From positions 16,492,001 through 16,556,000 of the forward strand of contig OZ316897.1 of assembly GCA_973895155.1 (NCBI GenBank): a stretch of DNA of 64,000 nt, given 5' to 3'. Origin of the DNA: Marsupella aquatica. Taxonomy: Eukaryota > Marchantiophyta. The notes below the pieces were generated by a model. It worked only from the letters and a program-made list of their open reading frames with translations, was not told the DNA's origin and searched no databases. This document shows positions 21,398-33,200 of the stretch, piece after piece. The position numbers and the translations under genes are program-made. The number at the start of each line of letters is the position of its first letter. Position 1 is the stretch's first letter.

Positions 21398-22299
21398 GCG
21401 GCGCCGATAGTTTAGAGTAGCATAGGTTTAGCCATGGAAGTAGGACACTACCAACGAGCGCCAGAACTAGTTAGAGTGGTGCTGACAACTTTTTTAGCAT
21501 AGCATCTTAGGGTAACAACAAGCCGTTTAGCGGATTAACGTTTAGCTAGGATTAGTATAGGCTAGAACTTGAGCACGTGACCACTCCTGGCCACGACTCT
21601 TAGTTAGTATTTAGTGCACCCCGATAGAGGCAGTAGGCCAAGGGGGCTTTGGGTTTTGAACCGGGTCTCCGCGGATGTGCGGGGAGTCCCAACCTTAGTG
21701 AATAGAAAAGTACCAGGAGTGAGGGCACGACTAAGCTTGTTGGGCAAGTGCGGAGCTGGGCACCGTTGTAGTGTACAACTCATTGCCATTGGCTATTTAT
21801 TCCCAAAGAAGTCGAGTCAACCGTATATGTACGTATGACGGATTATAATTAAAAGTCTTTCCCCACCATTTCCTTCGTGTAAACCGAGATTGTATGTGTG
21901 TAAATTGTTATGTTTAGTCTCATATACATGTATAGAATGCTTGGCCGAATGCATTGTCCGAGCTGCACACGGGGTGACGACTATGGATAATGGTTGCAAG
22001 CCCGGGTTAAATACCCATATCATCGGATCCGGATTGGAGGCAGACAACACAAAGGCTTATAAGTCCCTAAGCCGGGGTCGATCCAGCTATTGACTTGGGG
22101 TATGTTCCACGGAATAAAAATATACCTATGATACGGGTAAGAATATGATTGGGCACATTTAGTGTCAAGTTAGGGGAATACGGTATCGTATGCACGTCCC
22201 TCCTTGCCCGAACCTCAATATTAACGGAGTTTATGGCCGCCTAAGCTGAAATCCGATTAAGGATGAATCTTTTGGCATGACCCCAGGCATGACATGAAG

Positions 22300-23390
22300 A
22301 GTAGATGGCATTCCTTAAAGGAATTCCAAATTCAATTGAACACCAAAAAAGGACAACCTTTGGATGGTACGGTGGATCAGTTTGTGTGCAAAATTGCATA
22401 ACTTTGTGATTCACAGGAATGATGCGTGGACACCTGAGGATATAGTGCTACAAAGGGAGCAAGACGGTGACTTTCATGATGATTGACTTTTATCCAGATC
22501 CTAACCTGAATGGACATCCTGATCAGCATCAGGATCCAGGCATAGTTTCTCGACGTGCTGTGGTACAAGCTGGAAATGCGTTGCTTGTAAGAGTAATGGA
22601 TGGAGCCTTGGAACACTATCAACAACCAGGGAGGTTTTTGCGCCGGGAAGCTCAGGCCCCGACTATCTTAATCAGATTAAGCTGTTATTAGAAAGCCTTC
22701 AAAATGTTGGGGTATATATGACGGTTCAGTATCAGAGTCCGTCAAGCGAACAGGAGGGATAAATCTTCAGTTAGGGCTGCATAGAATTATGTATCACCAT
22801 TCGATCGTTGTAGCCGGGGTTGTAGCAGTAGTTCAGAAGCAACTAAGTCGAATGCATTGAGAGTAGTGAGAGTTTTGAGACTCCTTTCTGTAATGACCCA
22901 AATTCTGTAATCTCAGGCTTTTGTGTAATCATGACCATTTCATCTTACTTGTGTCAATGGCATTGAATTACTTGTGTCCAGAGCTAGTATGGTTCTTACT
23001 TGCACTGATCACAATCAACTTCTGGCTTTGTGGATGTCTAATGCAAGCAAAATAAGATTGAATGAAATGTTGTTCGAATCAGCTTGCCCTAATGAAAAGT
23101 GACAGTTCCCATCCATGCCATCAAAAAATTCTGTCTGGCTTCAAACAAAATGGAATCTGTGGTTGATGGACCCTTCCAGATATAACACCGACCTTGAGCC
23201 AATTGCCCATTGCATGCAAAGAAAGCACTGTAAGCAATATATAATGCCATGTATGATGATTACAATTTAGTATAAAAAAGTATTCATCCCCAAAACAAAA
23301 GGATTGCTTTATTTTCAAAATGAGCCTGGCCTTCCAAAGTCTACAAGGCTGAAATTTACATTGTAAACATATATAGATCATTCAAAGAAC
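22300..23390 (+). other. Harbinger 3' part of ORF1 and central spacer
   Basis: The first 190 bp continue the transposase C-terminus. The rest is the spacer between the two convergent Harbinger genes with no further coding signal. Confidence 0.6.
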
Positions 23391-24766
23391 TCAACAATCA
23401 TTCGTCATCAATGTTGATTGGTTGGTTGTCATAAGGTGGCGTAGTAGTAGTGGGTGGACGAGCCCTGTGGGGAGGGCCAGCATTGACATTGGAAGGAATA
23501 GGGGGGAATAAGATTTAAGAGGGATTTCATTATTTTCATTCTGAGATCGATTACCCCTAAAGAGCTTTGTAAGCAACGCTGCGTGCTGCTGGTGATGGAT
23601 CAAATCTACTAGTTGGTGTTGGTGCTCCAACCGAGCCCTCTTCTCCTCATGCCTCCTTTGTATTTGATCCTTCTTGTCTTGTTGAGCTGCTGCTACTTCT
23701 CTAGCCTCTTGCCTATCAAGTAATTCTTGGGTTCTCCACTTGTCCTTTGTTTGAATCATCTCTCGTTTGTACACAAATTTCTCACCAATCTTGTCTAGGT
23801 AAAGGTTGGCCATAGATGATCTTGACTGTGCCTGCGCTGACGGTGGGGCAGCCCTCTTATTAGGAACACGTCTTTGCCCATTCCCAGGTGGACCAGGATT
23901 AGGCCTAGATTGCGACTCCTCTTTGACACAGCCTGGTGTGCCGGTGTTAGCAGTATTCTGCTCAGTTGCTGCGGGTTGGGCATGAGTTTGAGTTTCACCA
24001 TTCACTTCAGAAGCAGTGCTGGGAAAGTCTTCTTGCTGCGTTCACTTGGTGCTCCATCGTCGACAGGAAATTCAGATTCATCCTGTTGCATCCCAACATT
24101 GTCATACTCTTGTGCTTCATCATCAGACGTTGGATCACAAATGAGCTCAGGCTGACCAGGTATCCCACATTGAGCCAATGCTGGAGGTGCCACATTAGCC
24201 CGCTCCCCATATAGCTGACTCATCCGTTCAAAATGCGGGCAAATCTTCTCGAGTTTGTCTTCCAGAGTAATCTCCACCCTCAGCTCAGCCAAGGTTAGCC
24301 CAGCGCCAGAGTCACTTTTCATTGCCAGGGCCTCCTTCCACTTGGATGTGTATCTGTTAAACCTCTTTCCTAGATTCTCTCTTGTCGTCACAAACTTGGC
24401 AAATCCGTTAGAATGCAGGAGCACAAGCATCAGTTAACTGTTTTCTTTGAGGGATGCTTCTCCCCAACTGCTAGCCGAGCTCGCCACCCATGAAGCATGG
24501 CATAGTTGTTAGGATCTTTGAGCCAATCTACTATCTTCGATAAGTCATCCCTGGACAACTTTTTGTTCTCAGCAAGAGTGCTTGTTGCCCCCGTTGTTGC
24601 CAAATGAGGTGCAGATCTAGCTTGTGCTCCACCGGATGCACCACCTACAACCATAGCTTCGGCTGCTTGAGAATCCTGCACAAAATCCATTGGTCCAAAC
24701 AAATTCTGAATCTCAAATTGCTGTGCTTTGCCAAATTCACGTGCAGAGTCATGCTCACAAGGGTCC
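23391..24766 (-). pseudogene. Harbinger second gene: Myb/SANT-like DNA-binding partner
   Basis: Three consecutive minus-strand frames give one protein of about 450 residues. The first (24430-24766) contains KLSRDDLSKIVDWLKDPNNY, the 'W-L-x-D-P-x-N-Y' signature seen in Myb/SANT-like proteins linked to transposons. The second (24002-24430) continues with NLGKRFNRYTSKWKEALA and an acidic stretch. The third (23391-24005) has a basic region (QRRVPNKRAAPP) and a glutamine/arginine-rich helical region. In PIF/Harbinger elements this partner helps bring the transposase to the nucleus and to the element ends. Frameshifts near 24432 and 24010 break the gene. It converges with the transposase, the usual or at least common arrangement. 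Confidence 0.7.
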
Positions 24767-25115
24767 ATGGTATCCTCTATAACAGGGGCCAGCCTCTCAC
24801 TCCGATTGCAAAATTCTGCGTCAAGTTCTGGGGGGGAAGTTTGAGAGATTCAATGTTTCGACAAAGTGGCTGCACATTCATGGCTCCTTGTCAAAATGTG
24901 CGTGGAAGTCTCATGGTGACGAGAGTTAAAAAACGGCAGCATCGATCAGTGACGATTTTGAACTGGATATGGGTGGGGGAAAGTGTTTTAGTCCAGCACA
25001 CCTGCGGTGTGCCCTCTCAAAGTAAGTACCCTGTTGGTCCTGCGCACCCGGCACTTGGGTTTCGGTGGCCGTCTTGGCCAGGAATTATGGGGGACGGCCG
25101 TCCGGGAAAAACGAC

Positions 25116-25138
25116 GGTACGCCTAGTTTGAGACGCCC
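25116..25138 (-). repeat. right terminal inverted repeat of the Harbinger element
   Basis: CGGTACGCCTAGTTTGAGAC followed by GCCC, the inverse of 15398-15420 with one mismatch. Confidence 0.9.
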
Positions 25139-27618
25139 TAATGCAGATGCTCTTACTGAATCCATGCTTTGATCTGAACCGCACTATACAAGATTCTAAC
25201 TGCAGCAAGAGATTCTAAATGCAGCAGGAGATGCAAGGGGAAGTGAATTAGACTGGTTACAAACCTGAACTGACATTATGAGATATAAGTTCTCTCTTTC
25301 TTTTTTATGGTTAGTTTGCAATCTAGTTGGAAGCCTCCCTCATGGTGACATCTTTTCTTAAACCACCACTAGCCATGACAAAACTTGGATTCATAGATTT
25401 CACCTTAAATATTACCCTAGCCTAGATTGTGGAGCAAAATAGCCCACGGAGAGGAGAAGAATGAGTGTAATGTGAAAAAGAGAAAATCTTGGAAGCTTCT
25501 ATGTATGGCTAGGTTTAACCATGAAAGGGGCCTCAAGGTGTCATCGTGCACTTTTCCTGCACCCACCTCCCTACAACTCACACACTCCTGGAATTAAATC
25601 AAGCTGTGTTGCCTATTCCCTCAAAATTTTACTTCCCAACCGTCTCACCTGTGCTCGACAAAACTTCCACTCAACTTTGTTTGGTCTCAATGATGCTATT
25701 CTCATGGGCCTTCTGCTTTCTATATGCAATTACAGCCGGCCAATATGTCGATGAACTACTGTAGATCACCCAGCAATCCCGACATTCAGAGTTGGACCAC
25801 CGTTCGTGAACGCAAACCGACCAGAGGCAGCCTCCTTTGCTGTTGCTTAGAGGTATTGTCCCCATCGTCGAAAATACGGCATCAGTGTACCAGCGGAGCA
25901 TAATTTCCCCAACAATGTCTATGGCGGCAGAGCTTCTTTTTTTTGCCTCGAAAAAAGCGGCAGAGCTTTTGGTGTTGTCACTTTCCTCCCGACTCCTGAT
26001 GACAGAGAAAAGCATGTTAATCGAATCGGGAGCAAAGCTACACCTACGGTAGCACCCCTTTTCAAGTCCGGGCCGGAGATGGCCTACCACAGTTCCATAA
26101 AGCAAGATGAGTACACCTCCCTGGCCATCCCACGCTTCAGAACCTGTCCAGTTAAATCTATGACCAGGTGTGATACCTTGCATACGCCGATACGCGGTAG
26201 TACAGTCATGATGGTTGCACTAGAGACCCCAACCTACGGGTCTGTGAGATGCGGCCAAACAGTTCGATTGTTGGAAGTCGGACCCAGCTGGTCACTCGGC
26301 ATAATTGGCATGAATGTCTTCGTTTTGAGGCCTACCTCCGAATAACCGATCCACTGCGCAGAATAACGAGTGCTGACGCACTAACATTCCTTAACTCTTT
26401 GCAGGAATTTCGAGCTCCATTCTCCGAGAGGTCAATGACTCTTTAGGCAAATAGTTCTCAGAGTATACAATGTCAGCTGATGGGGTGCCCGACTACCCGG
26501 AGTCACAAGAATCTTCAGAACTCAAGTCCCAATTCAACCGGTCAACTGCGCAAGGTATCAAAATCAGTAGGTCAATTGTGGTGTTGATAACTTGATTCAC
26601 TGAACCTCGACGTTCCAATAGGTTTGGTCCAGCAGAGGCTTCAGTGATCCAAACAAGTTTTGGTTGTACTGAATGGGCTTTACACTCCAGAGATTGATAT
26701 TGGTCATCGCCGGATATTGGTCATCGTCATTGTTGCTTTCCGAATCTCACTCCCTAACAGGTCATTAAATTTGAGTTATATGTCAATTGCCGGCTAGCCA
26801 TTACGGTCAGTGGATTCATTTACGTACTTGATACTGAAGGACGCGAGAGTGAGATTAACTCCAACTCGATCGAATTGAAGGGATGATGGTTGGCCCGAAG
26901 TCCAACTGAAGTAGAATTTGTTGAAAAGTAACCAAAACCATGTTGAATAGCAGTGGAAAGAAACTAAAATCACACGATATCGTGGTTAGGAAAGTTGCAA
27001 TTTCGTGTCATTAGCTGACAAAACGGAGCGGGAAGACTGTTAATAATCTACGAGATGACCATTTCATGATTAGGCACGCCTAATCCGAGACAAGGCCAAT
27101 TTGCATGAAAAACATGCGATGAAAGATACCAGAGACCAACGAGAAAGAGGCAAGTAGACAAATAACAGCAATCATGCAAGCTCAATGAAACTACTACAGT
27201 GGTAGGAACTGAAGTCGGTACTGTAGTTCGTGTAGGACGCTTTATTCTTGAAGTTATGCTCGTTTAACGACAACTTATAACTTTACTAGCACGTCAACAC
27301 TCTACCACTCGGTCGGCTCTACCACATGTAAGGAATTGTGGGTGATTGTAAATCTGGTGAATGTACAGTATTTCAATAATCGCGGAGTATACAAGGTATT
27401 ATTGTTAACAGCTAGTGAACTGCCCCCATTCGACAGAGCAACATTATGCTGCTGGTCCCCATTGCAAAAGGTTGCACTCGTTACAGGGTATGACAAGGAC
27501 TTTGAACTACATTTCAAATGGAGAAATGAAACTGGGAGGAGAATGTTCATAGTTTCCACGTTCGGCATCACCAGAGTACGCAATGGAATGACAAGCATAC
27601 TCCACTGCGATGGATCAT
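25139..27618. other. intergenic, one unassigned open frame
   Basis: A 170-codon minus-strand frame (25671-26183) is open but shows no domain, no compositional bias and no neighbour support; I do not call it a gene. A plus-strand 97-codon frame ends in the LEA gene's 3' side (27336-27629), also unassigned. Confidence 0.45.
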
Positions 27619-28347
27619 CTAGGGTCTAGGCAGATAGGAAGAGGATATCCCAGGCATTTGAGTGCTAGAAGCAACTACCCCAGGTGCAGGAGTTTCGATG
27701 ACGCCTGGTGCACCAGGTGGATCATTGGGTGAGTGCGCATGCCCATGTGTAGGTGGATCAGTATGCGTAGCGGCAACGGGAGTATGTGGTTCGTGAGGCG
27801 CCTGCAATATAATGTAAAAACAGCATATTGGATTAAACTGCAATAACTGGGCATATTATTAGGGCAGCATAAACGCTCGGGTACTCACACCAGACGAGAG
27901 ATTGCAAATTGTCAAGAACGCGAGACTTGCATGATCACCGAAGCAGAGAAGTACCATTTGAACTCTAACAAAATAATGAGTTTCTCCATTGCTCGCATTC
28001 TAAGCTCGCATTCTAGCAAGCCTGACCGTAATACAGAGGAATGACACCATCGACAAGTTTCTCATTCTTACTCTGAGAGCTTTTATTAGAGGAAAATTTG
28101 CCAGTAATATCTCGTGGATCATAATGAACAACAGGGTAGCTGACAATCCAAAAATTAGCCCTGGCCTACAGGTATTGCTAACATTTGAATTGGCAGGGGT
28201 CTTGATCTGAAGAGATACTAGTTGAGAACGCATGCGTACCACATCAGCGCCCGGAGTTTGATCCTGGGCATCATGTTTGTGGTCTCGTCCATGATGGCCA
28301 GTTACCTTCTCCTTCAAGCTAGTAGCAGCATGCTTTATGGTATCCAT
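27619..28347 (-). CDS. small LEA_1-like hydrophilic protein, two exons
   Basis: Exon 1 is 28240-28347 (36 codons: MDTIKHAATSLKEKVTGHHG...), exon 2 is 27619-27801 (60 codons plus stop), with GTACGC at the donor, TTGCAG at the acceptor and phase 0. The 96-residue product is hydrophilic. The N-terminal amphipathic lysine-rich helix resembles group-4 / LEA_1 proteins; the C-terminal half is rich in proline, histidine and threonine (HTDPPTHGHAHSPNDPPGAP), unusual for the family. LEA_1 proteins protect enzymes and membranes during drying. The gene structure matches the second LEA gene at 42921-43514 exactly in exon 1 length and intron phase. An ACGTGTC motif lies upstream at 28817-28823. Family assignment is moderate; the gene model is good. 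Confidence 0.7.
27802..28239 (-). other. 438-bp intron of LEA_1-like gene
   Basis: GT...AG ends at 28239 and 27802. No open frame of interest is inside. Confidence 0.65.
28240..28347 (-). other. exon 1 of LEA_1-like gene
   Basis: ATG at 28347 down to the donor at 28240/28239 (GTG|GTACGC). Confidence 0.75.
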
Positions 28348-29228
28348 TCTGCAGAGCATAAAGAATAGCCAACAATTTTAGCACGCATGACTGGGACGAC
28401 GTACAACTTAGTTACACGACGGAAAAGCCAACATCCGTAGCCGTAAACCAGCCCGGTCCCGGAAGATGGGCGGACGTACACTACTTATCAGAATGTAGAA
28501 AGCCCAATGCAGGGGAAGTCAGAGGGAGGGAAGTGTTACAGTAGTTTTTGTAAAACAGGTGCAACCTCTCTCGGGTCTTCCGATCTGCAGTCTGATCCTC
28601 AATTTGCTGTCCTATCCACAGACTCACCTCGCCCTACAGACTTGAAAATGCGGAACAGAAGTTCAAGTGTTATCACCACCAAACCAGACAAAATGATCAC
28701 GCTCGAGCCTAAATTGCGAGACTAACTTACTGTCAAGTAGGCTCTGACCCACCAGAGCTAGACCTGAGAATTGCAGCCTTGTGCGCACCTACGACGACAG
28801 GCGTGCATGTCAGCAGACGTGTCAGATTCCATGCGGTGTCAATGGGTGATTGGCAGCCCACTACAGCGCCGGCCTCCAATTCCTTTGAATCTATTATTGT
28901 TGAGGTATTTGCGTGATAACCCCCAAAATGAAATTTGTTACTTGATCAACCCCTTGAGATCTATCAACGGTTCAGATCTGAGATTGAAAGGTCCATCAAC
29001 TATCCAGATTAGGGAAAAATATGGAGGGGGTTGATTAAGCAAACTTTTCCCAGAAGGGGGTCTACTAAGCATATCTCTCATTATTGTTCGAATTAAGTTT
29101 CTCAAACTCATCGCTCGGACTGATCATAATGGGTGAGTGACCACTAGGAAATGGCCCTTTGTGGTTATTTTAAACAGTCATTTCTTTATTTTTCGTAGGG
29201 ATTTGTTTATAGTCTAATGATCATTTGT
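28348..29228. other. upstream region of the LEA_1-like gene
   Basis: No gene seen. About 28920-29055 carries imperfect inverted ends of the form CCCCC..TTGMTYAATCAACCCC-like sequence, perhaps a very short MITE; no target duplication was found. Confidence 0.35.
28817..28823 (+). promoter_or_regulatory. ABRE-like motif ACGTGTC
   Basis: An abscisic-acid response element core about 470 bp upstream of the LEA_1-like start. A single 7-mer, so suggestive only. Confidence 0.3.
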
Positions 29229-30271
29229 TACTATCGTCTTCCCCCCCCCCCAAAAAACGGCGCTGTGTTTGAATATGGTCAAAACAGGGACTTTAGGCAA
29301 AAAAAACAATTTCACTCAAACAAAGTGTCATATTCACACAGCGTACGGGCGCTGGGTTTGAAATTGACTTTGTGTTCAAAACTGTGCACAAGTGACTATA
29401 GGAGAAAGGTAACCAGGTTGCAAATTTTACAATACGTTACTCAAAATCATCCGACACATCCACTCTTTCAACTTACAAAATCCATCATCCTTTGAGAAAT
29501 GTAAGCTAATTTCAAAATTCTTCATTCTCAGAGAAGTGTGTGTTGTTTCCAAAATGTTGAGCAGCAATCCGAAAGTGTCAATATATTGTTCTGCTGTGTG
29601 AACTTTCAACGGACTTTCACGTCAACCTCTGACTGACGCCACGGCGTCTTGTCAAAGAAACCCATTACCTACATGCATAATTATATTTCCAATTTTCCAT
29701 TGCCCTCAAGATTGAGGCACTCCAATAGAAACAAAGCAGTCTCACTAACATTCCAGACTCCATGAAGAAAAATTAAATAATAAAAACAAGCAAATTGGCC
29801 ACATTAAACGAAACAACTGTGAAAAGTGGACCAATATGTTTTACTAAGTGATAATAGTACACTTGGTACGTATGGTTTGTCAGGTTTTGTTTTCTATTGC
29901 AAATTTGATTTCTCCCCTTGTGTAATTTCAGTGGTTCAATTATTTATCTACACATTTTTTGACTGGGGAAATATTGTTGGGAAGTCAAAAAACCTAAACT
30001 TGAACACACTCCTCTCATACACACAACTTCTATGCCTAGCTATCATTCCTACTTACACCCTACATGTATCTCACAATGCCAAAATTCAAGCACATTACCC
30101 TAAATTTGAACACAACGCCACATTTTGAACACAATGCCACAAGTCCAAAAACTGAAAACATTGACTTCAAACTCGAACACAGCACCCTGGGTGCTATATT
30201 CAAATAGAGCTCCCTTGGCTCACTATTCAAATATAGCACCCGGGCCTTGTGTTTGGGGGAAGACTGTAGTG
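29229..30271. mobile_element. CACTA-like non-autonomous element, about 1.04 kb
   Basis: The right end, inverted, reads CACTACAGTCTTCCCCC; the left end reads TTACTATCGTCTTCCCCC. Subterminal repeats follow on both sides (GCTGTGTTTGAATAT, GCGCTGGGTTTGAA, TTGTGTTCAAAA). CACTA tips and subterminal repeats point to the CACTA/EnSpm group. No exact 3-bp target duplication was found, and there is no transposase. Confidence 0.55.
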
Positions 30272-33200
30272 AATAAGTTATAGATTGTGAAAGACATGAT
30301 TAATATTATATAGCACTAGTCGGGTGGCCAGGCAGTCAGGCCTATGGGGAGTTTGAGAGAGCAAGAAGTGTGAGCTGCACTGGTAGGTTGGACCCAAAAA
30401 GGTGCACACCTTTAGGCCCATTTCATGGATAAGAAATGCCATCACAATGGCACAGCCAAGGAAACTTCCCACCAAAATGACATTTGGTGAAGAGACCATA
30501 TACAAAGAAAAAGCAAGAGCATTACTGCATATTAGAGTGTTTAGAAATATTAACTTTTCCTAAGCCCCAACAGCCTATAGAAAGGGGTGAAGAGGGGCCT
30601 GGGTAGATGGCCCTTCAATTAAAATGTGTTTCATTGGCTCCCACAATAAGTTCTCACTCCAAGTGCATTTGAGATTCATATCTCCCAGCCCACAAAGTAT
30701 TAGCCTGTGCGCTTGGTACCATTAGAAATTGCGGCCTCAAACTATCGGTGACTAGGGGGTCTCTTTGTGTCTCGGATAGTTTTTGACAGCCCGCTCTCTT
30801 GTCCTGGAATTCTATTTATATAATACTCTTTTAGGGCAAAACAACGTCCTCAGGAGGGAACTGACAGGTCAAGAGGCCAGTGAGGTATAATGGCTGGAAT
30901 GAGAATTGTGGTTCCTAAAGTTGGAGAGTGGCGACGAATGGGGAGCATGCTTTCAAAATGAAAGTTCTAAAGGGGTTGCATGGCAGAATGCTGGTCAGAT
31001 TGGTGGGCCAGGCCTGTGGTTTGTCTTGTGACAGCACCAAACAAAACCACTCCGCAGTTCACTAAGCACATTTCCTTGTCCCTTCTGAGCTTTGGCTTTG
31101 GTGAACTAACATCTTCCCCTTTTGTCAATTTCTTTTTAAGATTTTTATTCTCGCTGGTGCTTTGTATACGCCACTACATTGGAACCCCCACCCAGCCCAA
31201 CAATGTCCTTCCACTTCACGGAATTGAAAAATACTCTAAACAAATGTTTCCAAATGAAGGGGAAGGGAAACCTCAATTTACTTAGACTCCCACCTTAGCA
31301 ACCTGATGTAAGACTAGAGCGAGGACTTGAGTGGGAAAGCCCAATTCTTTTATTACTAATACGGGTGAAAATTGCCTAGGCGGACAGGCCAAGACCAGTA
31401 ACAAAATGCCCAATGCCATGACCATTTGGGCAATAACTAAATTAATTGACACAAGTTTGGAAGAACAGAAGAGGACAATTTGAGGTACTACCAATATTAA
31501 TGGTAATCTGGAGAAACAACTTTGGCGTCATCTTCTTCCTCATCAACACACAACACTTCACAATAAAAAGCTGGTATGCTAGGCACACCCGCTGAAGCCA
31601 AGGTTGGGGCGCAATGTTAGGTCTTGTCCTGTACAAAGCTGCCATGTGGTGAAAATAAGCACAAATACTTATTCCACTCATCCCTTGGGGTCTCATTTTA
31701 AAGAGGGTTTTGGGTTTAGGGTGTTTTCACAGGGGGAAACAAGTGCTTGAAATTTACAACTATAATGAGGAATCCCGCCTTTTTTTTATCCTTTGTCCCA
31801 ATACACAAAAGCTCCTGGGCGAGAAAGATCCACAGCCGTTGGATTCGATTAGCTGTTTTCCTTAACCATTGATGGAAAAAATGTGCACTCCTGGTTCATA
31901 TGTGCTTCCTGCTGCCCCATAAATGCCCCGGCCCGACTCCCTATGGGCCGGCCCTCCTTGCACAGTGCAACGCACTGGCATAGGGCTCGTTCGTCTATAA
32001 AATGGCTGCACATTCATTGTAGCATGGGGACCCAGGATCTTTACAAGTTATAGCATGAGTTACACAAATCCACAAGTCTTCACATTCAAAATTGTCACTG
32101 GCTCAAGTTTGAACCTGGACTGGGCTGTGCCCCTAATCATTGTTAGTGGACATTTAGTTTAATTATGTGCAGTTAACCCAAGTTTGGTCATCCTAACCCA
32201 GAAAAGAAAATAAACCCCCACAAGTTTCCCAACATTTGTTTTTGGACGGACTTTTCAATCTCCAAACACCGCTAAAAGACTGACATGGGCAGATTTGAGA
32301 TTCTTGGATCTCTTACATTTGGGATCGTGTCTCCCTGGTGCCTTCTGGTTTGTTAGGCCCTTTCCCCTCTTTTACTCCCCTTTGTTGGGTTGCTTTGCCT
32401 TTGTGATCATGTCTCCCCATTCGGCATTTTTTGTCTCATGCTGTGTGATATATAATATATCATTTAGGAAGAACAATAGTATGCATTCGAGCATTCTCCA
32501 GGTGTGTAAATCTCTCATCGTGTCTGGTACGAACGGGATGTACTGTACGTACTTTACTGGACCGCGTATTTAGACTCGAGTACAATCCCGCCTCCACCAA
32601 AAGGCAGGTTCGCTACAGTTTCGAGGTCAAATCAGACAACTCCAAAAGTCATCCTTCTGATCCTGTAGATTTGTCGCGTGAAGCCTACTCTATTCTCATA
32701 ATTATTATTATATTGGATTGAGTTGAATTGACCAGTGGCCCGTGACCAGACAGTCCAGGACGACTGAACGATCAATGTTGCGAGGAGAGCGAGCAAGTCT
32801 CACGAAACGGGAGCTGCACGCAATTGCCTTTCAGGATGCCCTCAATCCCAAAGAGAAGAATCATCGTGACTGAGATGGAGAGAATGACTAGAGCTCATCA
32901 TGATTTGGGAGGGCCTAAGGGAGCGTTGCTAGTGTAATTTTCGACAGAGAATTTAGGCGATGGAGTAGCGACCACTGTCCGCGTTCTCTCACCACGGAAT
33001 TTCGTGCCAGGGGCGCTTTTTTGCTTGATGGGTCAAACCGTCGTCGTGTGGCTCCAATTTTGCGCTTTTGAAGCGAGGCACGGAGGCCGGCCTTCGATAG
33101 TTGAGCGTTTGCTGATTGCCAGGGAGTATAATTGCGCAGGATACAGCCGCAGAGACGCCAGTCGAAGAATTCGAAGGCTCGGAACCTGACTCTCTGGACC

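Larger units (their letters stand above)
18307..22294 (+). mobile_element. 3,988-bp unclassified element, TG...CA ends, TGAAG duplication
   Basis: TGAAG flanks both ends (18302-18306 and 22295-22299). The element starts TGTGACGCC and ends GGCATGACA, so the tips form a 9-bp inverted repeat with two mismatches. TG...CA tips and a 5-bp duplication are typical of LTR retrotransposons, yet I cannot find a second copy of the first few hundred bases before the right end, nor any reverse transcriptase, integrase or protease. It has a TATA box (18679) and one decayed gene with proline-rich and coiled-coil parts (18870-21397). Candidates are a gag-only or large derivative retroelement with strongly diverged LTRs, or a DNA transposon of a class I do not recognise. 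Confidence 0.8.
16144..22487 (+). pseudogene. PIF/Harbinger DDE transposase, split by insertions and stops
   Basis: An acidic N-terminal part (16248-16460) ends VNLKSK and resumes after the 637-bp insert as EFAQQFFHCL, then DKSSFYHLLTLIEGHPVFQN and a helix-turn-helix-like stretch. The catalytic part has the first aspartate in GCIALIDGSLCPLSQ (near 17493), the second in GMTGSCSDLTCVRKS (near 18075) and the glutamate in NEQCIGVLK (near 18284), the pattern of the DDE_4 transposase family. The end, LHNFVIHRNDAWTPED, is typical of the family C-terminus (22395-22440). An intron with GTAACA...TTTTGCAG ends (about 17963-18054) lies inside. Lesions: in-frame stops at 17475 (TGA) and 17568 (TAG), and frameshifts near 17370, 18270 and 22400. 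Removing the 18307-22294 element joins GVLK directly to SRWHSLKEF. Confidence 0.85.
15398..25138. mobile_element. PIF/Harbinger DNA transposon, decayed, with three nested insertions
   Basis: The left terminus reads GGGCGTCTCAAACTAGGCGT (15398-15417) and continues with one mismatch for a few bases; its exact inverse ends at 25138. Outside lie ATA on the left and TAA on the right, close to but not an exact copy of the 3-bp TWA duplication usual for this superfamily. Inside are the two genes expected of PIF/Harbinger: a plus-strand DDE transposase (pieces from about 16144 to 22487) and a minus-strand Myb/SANT-like DNA-binding partner (23391-24766). Both are broken. After removing the three nested elements (637, 325 and 3,988 bp plus duplications) the element would be roughly 4.8 kb, a normal size for the superfamily. 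Confidence 0.85.

Noticed and set aside
25671-26183. 170-codon minus-strand frame
   Set aside because: No domain, no signal or membrane segment, no splice or neighbour support; kept only as a remark.
28920-29055. Short MITE with CCCCC..CAACCCC ends
   Set aside because: End similarity is weak and no target duplication was seen.
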